Assembly (NCBI GenBank): GCA_946887425.1
Contig: CAMPKW010000001.1
Span: 1-64,000 of the forward strand
Length of the DNA stretch: 64,000 bases
Source of the DNA: an uncultured Candidatus Saccharibacteria bacterium
Lineage (GTDB): Bacteria > Patescibacteria > Saccharimonadia > Saccharimonadales > UBA6022
Direction of reading: 5' to 3'
The number at the start of each line of letters is the position of its first letter. The first letter of the stretch is position 1. Both the position numbers and the translations under genes were made by a program. Positions 51,368 to 60,683 of this stretch are shown piece by piece. Below the pieces are notes generated by a model. The model searched no databases, was not told the DNA's origin, and saw only the letters and a list, made by a program, of their open reading frames with translations.

Positions 51368-53149
51368 ATGACCAAACCACTCGTATCTGTAATTGTTGCA
51401 TGTCATAATTACGGTCAATATCTAAAAGAGGCTGTCGAGAGTGTAGTCCATCAAACATATAAAAATATAGAGATTATTATAATTAATGACGGGTCTACCG
51501 ACGACTCTGATGAAATAGTGCGTTCTCTGGAGTATGATAATATCAGATACTTGCCGCAGAGTAATAGTGGTATTGTTGCTGTTAGAAATCGAGGTATTGA
51601 CGAGGCTGCAGGTGAATTTATTATTTTTCTCGACGCCGATGATCTTCTCGACGCCGACTATGTCGAAGAAACTCTACGCGTAGCCCAGAAAAATAAAGTG
51701 GATATTGTATATACGGATTTCAGAAAATTCGATGCAGTTACTGAAACCAGTAATTTTCCGGAATACAACATCGAAATACTGAAGAATCATAACTTTATAC
51801 ATATCAGTAGCCTTATACGTAAAACTGCTATTGGGCTGAGTCGATTTGATGTCAATCTTTCTGGTATGACACACGAAGATTGGGACTTCTTTCTTGGTAT
51901 ATGTTCCAAAGGAGCAAGAGTAGTGAAATGTCAAACAACCTTTCTTAACTACAGAATTCACGAATCGTCACGTAATAATAATTTACTAACCAAAGAGCAA
52001 AAACGAAAATACGTAGACGTGTATCACTACGTAATACATAAGCATATTGAACAAGGGGATGCTGACCGATTCGGATACCTGACAGGATATCATTTCGCTG
52101 ACTGGTACGTAGAGCTCGAAGACGAGAGCGAGGGACGCATTGCGAATATTTTAGATCAAAATAGTACATTAATGCGCGAGAATAAAAAAATAAAGAATTC
52201 ATTTAGCTATAAAACCGCTAAACTTCTAGTTAAACCGATTTTAGTATTAAAGAAAATAATGAGAAATCTTAAGGTGTCTATTATTTCTTCGTTGAATGCT
52301 TCTTCTGAAGATCGCTACTATAGAAATGAACTCTCTAAAGTCTTTAGAACCTCAGAGTATAATGGAAAAAGTAAGTTTGCGGTTATTATTCATCTTTTTT
52401 ATGTTGAGAATTGGCCACTATTCAAACACAAACTAGAATTGCTTCCAGTCGGAATGTATGACATATTTATTACCATCCCAAAACAGAATGAATATTTTAG
52501 TGAAAAGATATTGCAAGACTTCCCGAAGGCTCAAGTTATAAAAGTTCCCAACAGAGGGAGGGACGTTCTTCCCTTTATTAAGGTTGCTCGGGTGTTGCAA
52601 AAAGCAGAGTATAAGGCTGTCCTTAAGTTTCATTCAAAGAAATCCACTCATCGTGATGATGGCCAGGACTGGCTAGAGTCTATGCTTGATCAGATTATCC
52701 CAGAAGATCCTGTGGTTCTTGATAAAATAATACAAGCAGTTAGTAAGAATAATTTTGGCGCGCTTGGGCCTGCGGATGTATATTACCCGCTAACAATTAA
52801 TTTTCCGGCAAATGGAAAGCATATGACCGACATTGTATCTGAGGTATTTAATCGACGGACTGCCAATCTTATTCTTCAGGAGAAACGTAAAGAATATGGC
52901 TTTTTCGGTGGTACCATGTTTTGGATTAGCTTAGACGCTATCAAGCCTCTTCTTTCATATGATACTGCTCGATTCGAAGCTGAAGCAGGTCAAATAGACG
53001 CGACATTTGCACACGCTCTTGAAAGAATGTTTTGTATTATCCCAGAGATCGAGGGTAGATATATGTATGATTCTGATGGCAATACTGTCTCAGACAGGTC
53101 TTATATATCCGACAATGTCCCTGAATGGTCAGAGGATCACGAAAAGTAG
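51368..53149 (+). CDS. Two-domain protein: GT2 glycosyltransferase + RgpF-like domain
   Basis: The 593-residue product has an N-terminal GT2 domain (about 1-230) with VSVIVACHNYGQYLKEAVES, INDGSTDDSDEIV and FLDADDLLDADYV, a charged linker, and a C-terminal RgpF-like domain (about 335-590) with FAVIIHLFYVENWPLF, NRGRDVLPFIKVARVL and LKFHSKKSTHRDDGQDW. RgpF proteins make rhamnose-glucose polysaccharides in streptococci. The pair of genes 50.4/51.4 suggests a rhamnan-like polymer. Confidence 0.88.
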   Translation: MTKPLVSVIVACHNYGQYLKEAVESVVHQTYKNIEIIIINDGSTDDSDEIVRSLEYDNIRYLPQSNSGIVAVRNRGIDEAAGEFIIFLDADDLLDADYVEETLRVAQKNKVDIVYTDFRKFDAVTETSNFPEYNIEILKNHNFIHISSLIRKTAIGLSRFDVNLSGMTHEDWDFFLGICSKGARVVKCQTTFLNYRIHESSRNNNLLTKEQKRKYVDVYHYVIHKHIEQGDADRFGYLTGYHFADWYVELEDESEGRIANILDQNSTLMRENKKIKNSFSYKTAKLLVKPILVLKKIMRNLKVSIISSLNASSEDRYYRNELSKVFRTSEYNGKSKFAVIIHLFYVENWPLFKHKLELLPVGMYDIFITIPKQNEYFSEKILQDFPKAQVIKVPNRGRDVLPFIKVARVLQKAEYKAVLKFHSKKSTHRDDGQDWLESMLDQIIPEDPVVLDKIIQAVSKNNFGALGPADVYYPLTINFPANGKHMTDIVSEVFNRRTANLILQEKRKEYGFFGGTMFWISLDAIKPLLSYDTARFEAEAGQIDATFAHALERMFCIIPEIEGRYMYDSDGNTVSDRSYISDNVPEWSEDHEK

Positions 53150-53227
53150 GGATCACGACTCGGGTAAAAGAACAAGTTACGGACCAGTGATGACGTGCAA
53201 CCTTAAGGAGTACCTTGAGTGGAGGAC

Positions 53228-54193
53228 TTATTTACGAGACGCTTCAAGCGATTTCTTGTTGTGGTTCTCATCGGAATATTTTGAGGCGTCATATCTGCCT
53301 CTGACCGATGCTATATTGTAGCCAAATGATAACAGGAGGTAATAAAGTTTGCGTTTCTTCCCATATTCCCCATCTTTTAATGTAAAGCGGATGTCATGAA
53401 GTGTTGGCCTGATCCAGCCGGAAAGAACAGTTTTTAACGGTCTTTCGATAACATAGTCGACGCTTTGTATAAGACCGATGTACTCATCATACTTACGCTT
53501 CCTAAACTCGGATATAGTATATTCATTTGAATGCCATACCGATCCCCGAACGGAATAGGCCTTTAAATATCCGGCGCTTTGAATATCCTGTGCTAATGCC
53601 TGGTCTTCGGCATATGCTATGTCCCGAAAGGGAATCGTAGTTATGAGATCTTTTCTAACAGCAGAGTTTACGTCAGAAAAGAAGGTATTGAGCTCATTTA
53701 CTTTTTCGCCGTCGACTAATGATTTTTCACGGTGAATAATCAGAGAATCAGGCGCACCAAGGGCGCCGAAGACGGTGGCAACTTCTCGTTTAATAGTTGG
53801 TACAGCGGTTGGTCGTGGTATTTGTCTTCCAAATACAGCACCGACTTTGTCTGATATGAAGAAGGGTTCGATCATGTCTATAATCCAACGTGTACTCGCT
53901 GGGGTTGCGTCTTGAGAAAGATATAAGATATATTCACCCTTAGCCATCAAGGCAGCTCTTTGTCGTGTTTTACCGTGCCCATATTCACTGTTTGGAATTT
54001 GGTCAAATCGTATTCTATTTTCATAGCTCTTGATAATTTCAACGCTTTTATCTTTTGATCCCGAATCGGTAATTATAAAATCGAGCCCATATCCCAAAGG
54101 AAGCTCCTGGAGAAGAACAGATTCAATAAGCTCCGTAAGGTATTTCTCTCCATTGTAGACAGGAACGAATACAGATATATATTTTTTATTCAT
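53228..54193 (-). CDS. Glycosyltransferase family 2
   Basis: The start is ATG 54193, eight bases after the stop of the upstream gene; the longer frame to 54403 overlaps that gene. The 321-residue product has ISVFVPVYNGEKYLTELIES, ITDSGSKDKSVEIIK, KGEYILYLSQDATP and FGRQIPRPTA, as in rhamnosyltransferases of GT2. Convergent with the 51.4-kb gene. Confidence 0.85.
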   Translation of the reverse strand: MNKKYISVFVPVYNGEKYLTELIESVLLQELPLGYGLDFIITDSGSKDKSVEIIKSYENRIRFDQIPNSEYGHGKTRQRAALMAKGEYILYLSQDATPASTRWIIDMIEPFFISDKVGAVFGRQIPRPTAVPTIKREVATVFGALGAPDSLIIHREKSLVDGEKVNELNTFFSDVNSAVRKDLITTIPFRDIAYAEDQALAQDIQSAGYLKAYSVRGSVWHSNEYTISEFRKRKYDEYIGLIQSVDYVIERPLKTVLSGWIRPTLHDIRFTLKDGEYGKKRKLYYLLLSFGYNIASVRGRYDASKYSDENHNKKSLEASRK

Positions 54194-54200
54194 ATCTAAA

Positions 54201-55466
54201 TTATTCACTCTTTGGCCTTCGGGTTGATGTCTCGACAACTTCAACAAAGTGCTTCCCGGACTCATCCCAGCTATTTTTTTCAACGCTTTTAGATGCTTGC
54301 CTTGAATAGTCGTGAGTATTCTTCTTAACCGCGCTAGATAGTGTCTTAGCGAGTGATATAGGGCTATTGTCGGAGTACTCGATAAATTGATTGTCCGAGA
54401 CAAGGGTATTATTATCTCCCTTATTCACCACAGGAAGACAGCCACTTGAGAGAAGTTCAAGAGGGAGTAATGACATGTTTGTTAGTGACATCACAAGTGA
54501 AGCACTTGATTTATTGTAGATTTCATTAAGCTCAGTCGGATCAAGTATTCCTAGGTTTTTGTAGGGAAACGGTATATTGTATCCAGATACGTCCCATCCA
54601 ATAAAGTTGATGGTATAGTCTGGATTCATTTTGTGAAACAAATCGAGAGTCAAGATACCTAACTCAAATGCACGACGTTCAGTTGTTGGTCGCGCATAAA
54701 ATATAACCTGTTTTCTGTCTCTATTGCCTGTATACGAGTAGGTATCATTATCTGAACCAAACCAAAAGTGGTCCGTTGTCATTCCATACTCACTATGTAG
54801 TTTCTGCGAAAGCCAACCACCAGCGGTAATTCCTCGTAGACCTAACTTATACGTGTTTTCGGCAAGTACCGAGAGACCACCTACTGGGTAGAAGTACGGT
54901 TCGAAATCTTGAACAAAGTAGAATTTTTTAGCATGTACCTTTGATGCATATACTGAGTATGCTGTTTGCCAGCTGGTTGCAAAAATTCCATCTGCAGGTT
55001 CCATTTCTTCATCTTGTCTAAGCCATTTCATAGGTGCTTTAACGTTTGGAAATGCGTCGCCCATGATCGTTTTTACAGCCTCTACAGTACTTCCTGGGCC
55101 AGGATTATGCAAGTATATTATGCAAGTATGACCAGCATCTTCAAGATACTTGATAAACCTAAATATTGTCATATGACCACCGCTGCCTTTTCCCGGAGGG
55201 GGTATAAGCCAGTTGAAGACAAGTTTGTCTTTTGTTTTATCAGCACCCTTCCAATTAATGTTTGCGGGTATAGAGGGATCGGCTACGAGAACCTCGTCAT
55301 ATATTGCACTTACATTAATCTTGTGGGATTGAGAGAACTTTCGATTTTTATGCGTTTTCTTTTGAATGAATTCAAGGCTTCTAATTGCTACTGCGAGGGA
55401 GCCCTCGTCTCGTAGAAGATTGTGTGCTATTTTTAGTTTTCTTGTAATTTTTTTTGCAGCGTTCAT
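54201..55466 (-). CDS. Glycosyltransferase, WsaF/GT4 rhamnosyltransferase-like
   Basis: The 421-residue product has a short helical N-terminus and LVFNWLIPPPGKGSGGHMTIFR (family start motif), FYFVQDFEPYFYPVGG, TAGGWLSQKLHSEYG, VIFYARPTTERRAFELG and LPLELLSSGCLPVVN. These resemble WsaF, which transfers rhamnose. TGA-TATAAT ends 9 bases before the ATG at 55466. It is the first gene of the pair with the 53.2-kb gene. Confidence 0.82.
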   Translation of the reverse strand: MNAAKKITRKLKIAHNLLRDEGSLAVAIRSLEFIQKKTHKNRKFSQSHKINVSAIYDEVLVADPSIPANINWKGADKTKDKLVFNWLIPPPGKGSGGHMTIFRFIKYLEDAGHTCIIYLHNPGPGSTVEAVKTIMGDAFPNVKAPMKWLRQDEEMEPADGIFATSWQTAYSVYASKVHAKKFYFVQDFEPYFYPVGGLSVLAENTYKLGLRGITAGGWLSQKLHSEYGMTTDHFWFGSDNDTYSYTGNRDRKQVIFYARPTTERRAFELGILTLDLFHKMNPDYTINFIGWDVSGYNIPFPYKNLGILDPTELNEIYNKSSASLVMSLTNMSLLPLELLSSGCLPVVNKGDNNTLVSDNQFIEYSDNSPISLAKTLSSAVKKNTHDYSRQASKSVEKNSWDESGKHFVEVVETSTRRPKSE

Positions 55467-55475
55467 ACATACATA

Positions 55476-55484
55476 ATTATATCA
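55476..55484 (-). promoter_or_regulatory. Extended -10 of WsaF-like gene, leaderless
   Basis: TGA-TATAAT ends 9 bases before the ATG at 55466 on the minus strand. Confidence 0.55.
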
Positions 55485-55513
55485 TAAAGCACTATTTTTA
55501 AGGGGTGAATGAC

Positions 55514-56884
55514 TTAGTTTTTGAGATTACTGAGTGCGGACTTATTAAAATTTATTTGAGAAAAAAGTATAATACATACCACTAGGATCATGAGGTTGCT
55601 TGCATAGACGACACGATAGCCACTTGCATACATTGTAGGCGATAGCCATAACGCCGCTAAACTCGCTGCCGCTAGGATTAAAAGTGACACCGCAAATACT
55701 CGTAGCTCCTTATTGTTTTTAAGTTGTAAATGTACGCCAACAAGAGTGAAGCCAAGTATGCTAATCCAAAATACGACAGGGAGCCAACTTATTAGACTTC
55801 CTTGAAATCCCCAAGAAGCATGGAATTCAAAAAGATATTCAACTGGGCGTGTCGATATTATGGAGCCGAGCGCTAATTTAAGCGAGCTGAAACTATTGAG
55901 CGCTACAAGAAGGCTAGCTAGGGCAAAGCATACAGCCATGCGGGGATATTTAGATTTTAATGTGATTGCTAATAATAACCATAGGCCCATTAAGATCATG
56001 CCAGAGTTATTAATTAGTCTTTCGACAAACCATCTAATATTAGATTCTGCTCTTGTCTGGATGCTAACGTTGCTAATATCTGGTTGCCATCTTGCTGTCT
56101 CATCTTCAAGCCTTATCGAGTTACCGGGAGCATTAACAGATGCTAGTAATAGGCCAATAGATAAAATAGCTGCCACAAAGAGAATTACGGCGTTCTTGTC
56201 TTTTGCTTTAGTCTTTCCTTTTTGACTTGTAAAATATATACACAAGATAACAAGATTTAATGACGCCAAGCTCAACCCAAATTGTTCTTGTGAAATGCTA
56301 ACAATGCAGGTTGCTACTAAGGATGTAATAACATAGCGCAAGGGAGGAGGTGATTTTTTAACTAAAATATATACAGGGGTATATATGCCAATTAGAAATA
56401 GTGTGCCCATCCAAAAATAATTGATCGATCCTGTAAGCCATAAGAATGCTTCTGTGAACACAGTACTTGCCAGTAGCCATATGGACGAACATATTATCAA
56501 ATGCGCTATGAATCGCTGCTTTTTTGTTGCACCCGGCCTAAATAGCAGAAAAAATTTATATAGGATGAAGACATAAGTCAAATAAAAGACACCCGACGTC
56601 AATACCCAAAACGATCTATTTTCTGGAGCAAATATCCAAAGCAGGGCTTCTGGAGCGATACGGCTACTCCATGTCTCCCATCTATATATAACCCAATCCA
56701 AAATAGGTAGTGCTCTAGTATGTTCTGCAAACCAGAGATCATCACTTATTGGTACGGTTTTTACAAGAACTAGTATCAGTAGCACGGCCCAAAAAAGAGT
56801 TAGCGATGCAAGAGCAAAGCTAAAACTGTTGATTTGTAAAAGATTACGAAATACATCCCGGATATTTAAGAGGTTTTTTTGCAT
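55514..56884 (-). CDS. Polytopic membrane protein, DUF6056-like
   Basis: The 456-residue product has about eleven hydrophobic segments. An early PISDDLWFAEHTRALPILDW motif in the first external loop resembles the DD/DE motif of GT-C fold glycosyltransferases. WLTGSINYFWMGTLFLIG lies mid-protein. It may add sugars from lipid-linked donors on the outer face. It begins 5 bases after the stop of the repeat protein gene. The family is called only by general resemblance. Confidence 0.6.
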   Translation of the reverse strand: MQKNLLNIRDVFRNLLQINSFSFALASLTLFWAVLLILVLVKTVPISDDLWFAEHTRALPILDWVIYRWETWSSRIAPEALLWIFAPENRSFWVLTSGVFYLTYVFILYKFFLLFRPGATKKQRFIAHLIICSSIWLLASTVFTEAFLWLTGSINYFWMGTLFLIGIYTPVYILVKKSPPPLRYVITSLVATCIVSISQEQFGLSLASLNLVILCIYFTSQKGKTKAKDKNAVILFVAAILSIGLLLASVNAPGNSIRLEDETARWQPDISNVSIQTRAESNIRWFVERLINNSGMILMGLWLLLAITLKSKYPRMAVCFALASLLVALNSFSSLKLALGSIISTRPVEYLFEFHASWGFQGSLISWLPVVFWISILGFTLVGVHLQLKNNKELRVFAVSLLILAAASLAALWLSPTMYASGYRVVYASNLMILVVCIILFSQINFNKSALSNLKN

Positions 56885-56889
56885 ATTCT

Positions 56890-58977
56890 CTATATGTTAC
56901 TATAGAACACTACACCGTCGCTAGTCCAGCCGGCAGCAGTATAGTTATTAACTTCTGTTAAGCTACTTGTTATTAAGTGCTTTTGGGTATTTGAGGAATA
57001 CATTCTATATACTGGATTTCCTGATTGTGGCGCATTAAAGATAGATCCGTTATTCGTCCAGCCCGCACTAATGTATGAGTTAAGCTCATTACTACTCGAA
57101 GTGTATAAATAAGAACCAGTAGACTTATTGAATAACTCATAAACAGGAACACCCCCTTCTCGCAGACCCTTAATAATCATACCGTCGTTAACTATGTTCT
57201 GCTGTGCTATTACGGATGAACTTTTTGTTAGTTTGTGAGTTGAAGTTGACTGATCGTAGACTCTGCTTATGGAGATATTAATGCTTCCATAGAAGACAAC
57301 ACCATCATTAATCCAACCAGCTTTTGTGTAGTTGGCAACCTCTGTACTACTAGTTGTAAAGAAGTGTGAGCGAGTTGAACTGTTGAATAGTCGATAGGTA
57401 GCCTTACCAGCTGCAGGAAGCTTGAAGACAACACCATCATTAATCCAACCAGCTTTTGTGTAGTTGGCAACCTCTGTACTACTAGTTGTAAAGAAGTGTG
57501 AGCGAGTTGAACTGTTGAATAGTCGATAAACGGATATACCAGAGGCCTCAGAATAAAATGCTATACCATCATTAATCCAGCCAGCAGCGGTATATGCACC
57601 CAGTTCGGCTTGGTTTGAGATAAGTATATGGGATCGGGTGGATTTATTATATAACCTATAGACAGCACTGTTGTCATTGGACTGATTCGAGTAGTATCCT
57701 AATCCATCAAAATGCCAGCCCGCCAATGAATAATTTTGAACCTCCAGGAGAGACGGCGTGTATATGTGCCCTCCTGTGTTTTTATTAAACAGCCGGTATA
57801 CAGCTTTGCCTGTTGCGGGTGCTTTAAAGACAACACCATCATTAATCCAACCAGCTTTTGTGTAGTTCGTGACTTCATTGCTACTAGTGGTGAAGAAGTG
57901 TGAGTTGGTGGTCTTGTTGTATAGACGATATACACTTTTGCCCGTAGGCGATGAGTAAGATACCACACGATCATAATGCCATCCAGCGGCAAGATATCTT
58001 CTAGCTTCGTCGATGTCGGCGGTCATGAAATGTGTGTTTGAATTCTTATTCCATAATCTATATATTCCATTTTCTTCTTCAGTAATGCCATATGTTGAAC
58101 CAAACCAATCGCTAAAGAGTCTCCAAAAGTTCCGATTTCCATAAGAGCTACAGCTATCACCTGTACCTCGCAGGTTGTTTAGGGCTGCTCCGTTTGGACG
58201 ATAGGGGGTATAGATGTAAAGCGCTGCAGTAGCCTGATTCTCAATATATACTTGCGAGCTTCCACATCTAGAAAGGTCTGGGTGCCAGTATATAGTATTC
58301 GTCCGTCCTGCTCTGTAGTTGTAGCTATTCGGGTTAGCCTTGTATACCTTGAATTGACGTGCCGCATAGTACACCTGGTAGAAGAAACCTGCGAAGTTTG
58401 GATCGCACGGGGCGGTGTCGGGGCATGCAAAGCCAGTCGCGTTCTTAAGTTGAATATCGAGTGGCCAAACATCCGTTACAAGGCTTTGCTCTTTTTCTAG
58501 GAGTACAACTAAAACCTGAGGGTTGATACCACATGCGACCGCTACGTCGTAGATAATTTGGGCAGATGACGAGTTACTTTTAGCGGGTAACGATTCGCAA
58601 AGGCCGCTCGCTGCTTCCATTTGTGGGGTATTTTGTTTGTAGTCTCTTAGACAGGTATAAGGAGGGCCATGCCATCCTTTGCTTGCGGCATACTCTGCGC
58701 GAGTATTACCATAACCGGAAGGGCCAGTCCCTTGTGTATCGCAGAGGGGAACTTTGCTGTTTAGAAAAGATTGAATCTGCGACGACGACATTGATTCGGC
58801 ATTATAAAAGACCGCATCATCTATAATGCGACCAGGATTGAAATCGGCGCCAGAGAGGGCAGAGGCCCGTTGTGTACTCTGGTTGTGTAAGCCGATCGCA
58901 AGTAACATAAAACATGCAATTAAGAATAGGATAGCCGTAGTGCGACCAGGTCTACTTATCGAAATTCGAAGACTCAT
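56890..58977 (-). CDS. Secreted protein: lysozyme-like domain + nine DUF5648-type repeats
   Basis: The 695-residue product has a membrane/signal segment (about 13-35). A cysteine-rich N-terminal domain (about 45-290) has GINPQVLVVLLEKEQSLVT and FYQVYYAARQFKVY, resembling lysozyme/transglycosylase-like domains of actinobacterial surface proteins. Then nine repeats of about 44-50 residues have the pattern VYRLFNSSTRSHFFTTSSTE...YTKAGWINDGVVF. Two repeats are almost identical at the DNA level. Its ATG overlaps the previous stop by four bases. Probably cell-surface exposed. Confidence 0.78.
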   Translation of the reverse strand: MSLRISISRPGRTTAILFLIACFMLLAIGLHNQSTQRASALSGADFNPGRIIDDAVFYNAESMSSSQIQSFLNSKVPLCDTQGTGPSGYGNTRAEYAASKGWHGPPYTCLRDYKQNTPQMEAASGLCESLPAKSNSSSAQIIYDVAVACGINPQVLVVLLEKEQSLVTDVWPLDIQLKNATGFACPDTAPCDPNFAGFFYQVYYAARQFKVYKANPNSYNYRAGRTNTIYWHPDLSRCGSSQVYIENQATAALYIYTPYRPNGAALNNLRGTGDSCSSYGNRNFWRLFSDWFGSTYGITEEENGIYRLWNKNSNTHFMTADIDEARRYLAAGWHYDRVVSYSSPTGKSVYRLYNKTTNSHFFTTSSNEVTNYTKAGWINDGVVFKAPATGKAVYRLFNKNTGGHIYTPSLLEVQNYSLAGWHFDGLGYYSNQSNDNSAVYRLYNKSTRSHILISNQAELGAYTAAGWINDGIAFYSEASGISVYRLFNSSTRSHFFTTSSTEVANYTKAGWINDGVVFKLPAAGKATYRLFNSSTRSHFFTTSSTEVANYTKAGWINDGVVFYGSINISISRVYDQSTSTHKLTKSSSVIAQQNIVNDGMIIKGLREGGVPVYELFNKSTGSYLYTSSSNELNSYISAGWTNNGSIFNAPQSGNPVYRMYSSNTQKHLITSSLTEVNNYTAAGWTSDGVVFYSNI
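57292..57528 (-). repeat. Tandem 132-base duplication inside the repeat gene
   Basis: Bases 57292-57396 recur at 57424-57528 as a 105-base identical block with a 132-base period, i.e. one 44-residue repeat. A third, diverged copy of the first part lies at 57828-57870. Confidence 0.9.
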
Positions 58978-59558
58978 AGTGCTACTTCTCTTACTTCTGA
59001 CTTCCCACTACTTGTCGGCGATTCATACGTGACCTGGAGTGTCCACTTTCCCTTAGAAGTGAATTCCGAGACCGGGATATAAATAGGCTCGCATTGGCTA
59101 GAGCTCGAGTCGATAAATGCTTTTACGGTTTTTGTAACATGCTGCTGACTTTGCGTTAGTGTAGCGGTACAGGCGCCACTACCTTCGATAGTTCCAGGGG
59201 CGAACGCTCGAATCTCTACGTTATTATCGTATACATCTGCGTAGGAGATGCCAACTTCTATACTTCTTTTTTGAGTATTAGTGTCACTATCATCTGTGTT
59301 TTGAGTAGGGTTATCATCTTTGGACTCATTGTATTTTTTTGCATCTTGGCTAGACTCTAAGTCTTGATTGGAAGGAGGGTTGTAGTCGACGCTATTCGCT
59401 TCTCGACTAGTATTACTCTCTTGATGCGTTTGCTGAAAAGGCCATGTCTTTTTGGTTGTGTATCCATATGTAAAATAGGAAGCTGCGGCCAAAGTTACTA
59501 CGGCAGTAATACTGATGAATAAATGTTTATAAAATGACTTTTTTGTAATTATTTTCAT
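58974..59558 (-). CDS. Membrane-anchored hypothetical with acidic linker
   Basis: The 194-residue product has one membrane helix (about 12-32), an Asn/Asp/Ser/Gln-rich extracellular linker (about 40-95) and a beta-rich domain (about 97-194) with two cysteines (GACTAT, QCEPI). It is the first gene of a unit with the repeat protein (ATGA overlap). TATAAT lies about 31 bases before the ATG with no Shine-Dalgarno visible. Function unknown. Confidence 0.6.
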   Translation of the reverse strand: MKIITKKSFYKHLFISITAVVTLAAASYFTYGYTTKKTWPFQQTHQESNTSREANSVDYNPPSNQDLESSQDAKKYNESKDDNPTQNTDDSDTNTQKRSIEVGISYADVYDNNVEIRAFAPGTIEGSGACTATLTQSQQHVTKTVKAFIDSSSSQCEPIYIPVSEFTSKGKWTLQVTYESPTSSGKSEVREVAL

Positions 59559-59740
59559 GCGTATGTGTTTTCTAACTGTTAATGTTTATTATAAACCAGT
59601 TAGTCGAAAGTGAAAATGTTTAGATGTTTTTCACAACAAAAAGCAATAGTAGGTGCGTAGTCACTATAGTATTTAGCTAGTGCTGTTTTGATAGGTAATT
59701 ATAGCCAGTGGATGTACTTCATCTAGGATGGAAATGAAAT

Positions 59741-59772
59741 AGGCGGGACGGAAACTTTGCTCCATCCCGCCT
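59741..59772. terminator. Terminator of the rml operon
   Basis: GGCGGGA (59742-59748) pairs with TCCCGCC (59765-59771) around a 16-base loop, just after the rmlA stop on the minus strand. The 59559-59740 stretch upstream shows nothing else. Confidence 0.7.
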
Positions 59773-59794
59773 TGAGAAGCCCTTGTGAGGCGTC

Positions 59795-60664
59795 TTATTT
59801 CTTAATACCGAACTGTTTGATGAGTAGGTTGCCATAGCCTGACTTCTTGAGAGGCCCGGCAAGCTCTTCGAGTTGCTTGGCATCAATAAAGCCCTGCTGG
59901 TAGGCAATAGCTTCTGGCCCGCCGATCATAATGCCTTGACGGTCCTGTAGTACACGGACGTAGTCACTGGCTTCTGTCATTGAGCTGATCGTACCGGTAT
60001 CAAGCCACGCGTCACCTAGGGTGAGGGTTGTGACCTTGAGTTTACCGCGACGAAGGTATTCATCGTTGATAGCGGTGATTTCGAGTTCATTTCGCTCACT
60101 TGGCTGTACGTTTTTGGCGATGTCTACTACGTCGTTGTCGTAAAAATACAATCCGACAACGGCAAAGTTGGACTTCGGATCAGCAGGCTTTTCCTCGATT
60201 GAAATGGCTTGGTTGTTGTCGTCAAACTCAACTACGCCGTACCTTTCTGGATCGGAAACCCAGTAGGCAAAGACAGTTCCGCCGTCAGGGTCGGTGCAGT
60301 TCTTGAGAGAGCTGCTTAGATCCTGGCCGTGAAAAATGTTGTCGCCCAGCACGAGTGCAACCTTGTCATCACCGATAAAGTCTTCACCAATAATGAAGGC
60401 CTGAGCAAGTCCATCCGGTGATGGCTGAACAGCGTAACTGAGATTGATGCCCCATTTGCTGCCGTCACCAAGCAGGCGTTTAAACTGGTCCTGGTCCTCT
60501 GGCGTTGTTATGATCAAAATATCAGAGATACCTGCTGACATGAGTGTTGTTAGGGGGTAGTAAATCATCGGCTTATCGTGAATAGGCATAAGCTGCTTGC
60601 TAATCCCTAGTGTGATTGGGTGGAGGCGTGAACCTGTCCCTCCTGCGAGAATGATTCCCTTCAT
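59795..60664 (-). CDS. rmlA: Glucose-1-phosphate thymidylyltransferase RmlA
   Basis: This enzyme makes dTDP-glucose, the first step to dTDP-L-rhamnose. The 289-residue product starts [20 protein letters not shown] and has [46 protein letters not shown] and [18 protein letters not shown], the standard RmlA blocks. AAAGGAT precedes the ATG. It lies 19 bases after the fused rmlCD gene. A second, partial copy occurs at the end of the window. Confidence 0.96.
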   Translation of the reverse strand: MKGIILAGGTGSRLHPITLGISKQLMPIHDKPMIYYPLTTLMSAGISDILIITTPEDQDQFKRLLGDGSKWGINLSYAVQPSPDGLAQAFIIGEDFIGDDKVALVLGDNIFHGQDLSSSLKNCTDPDGGTVFAYWVSDPERYGVVEFDDNNQAISIEEKPADPKSNFAVVGLYFYDNDVVDIAKNVQPSERNELEITAINDEYLRRGKLKVTTLTLGDAWLDTGTISSMTEASDYVRVLQDRQGIMIGGPEAIAYQQGFIDAKQLEELAGPLKKSGYGNLLIKQFGIKK

Positions 60665-60683
60665 AGTGATCTTATCCTTTCGG

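Noticed and set aside
53228..54403. Long N-terminus for the glycosyltransferase at 53.2 kb
   Set aside because: The first 70 residues overlap the preceding gene in another frame and contain no family motif; ATG 54193 directly precedes the family start motif.
57290..57870. CRISPR-like direct repeats
   Set aside because: The repeats lie in frame inside a coding gene with a 44-residue period and encode protein motifs; there are no spacers of constant length or cas genes.
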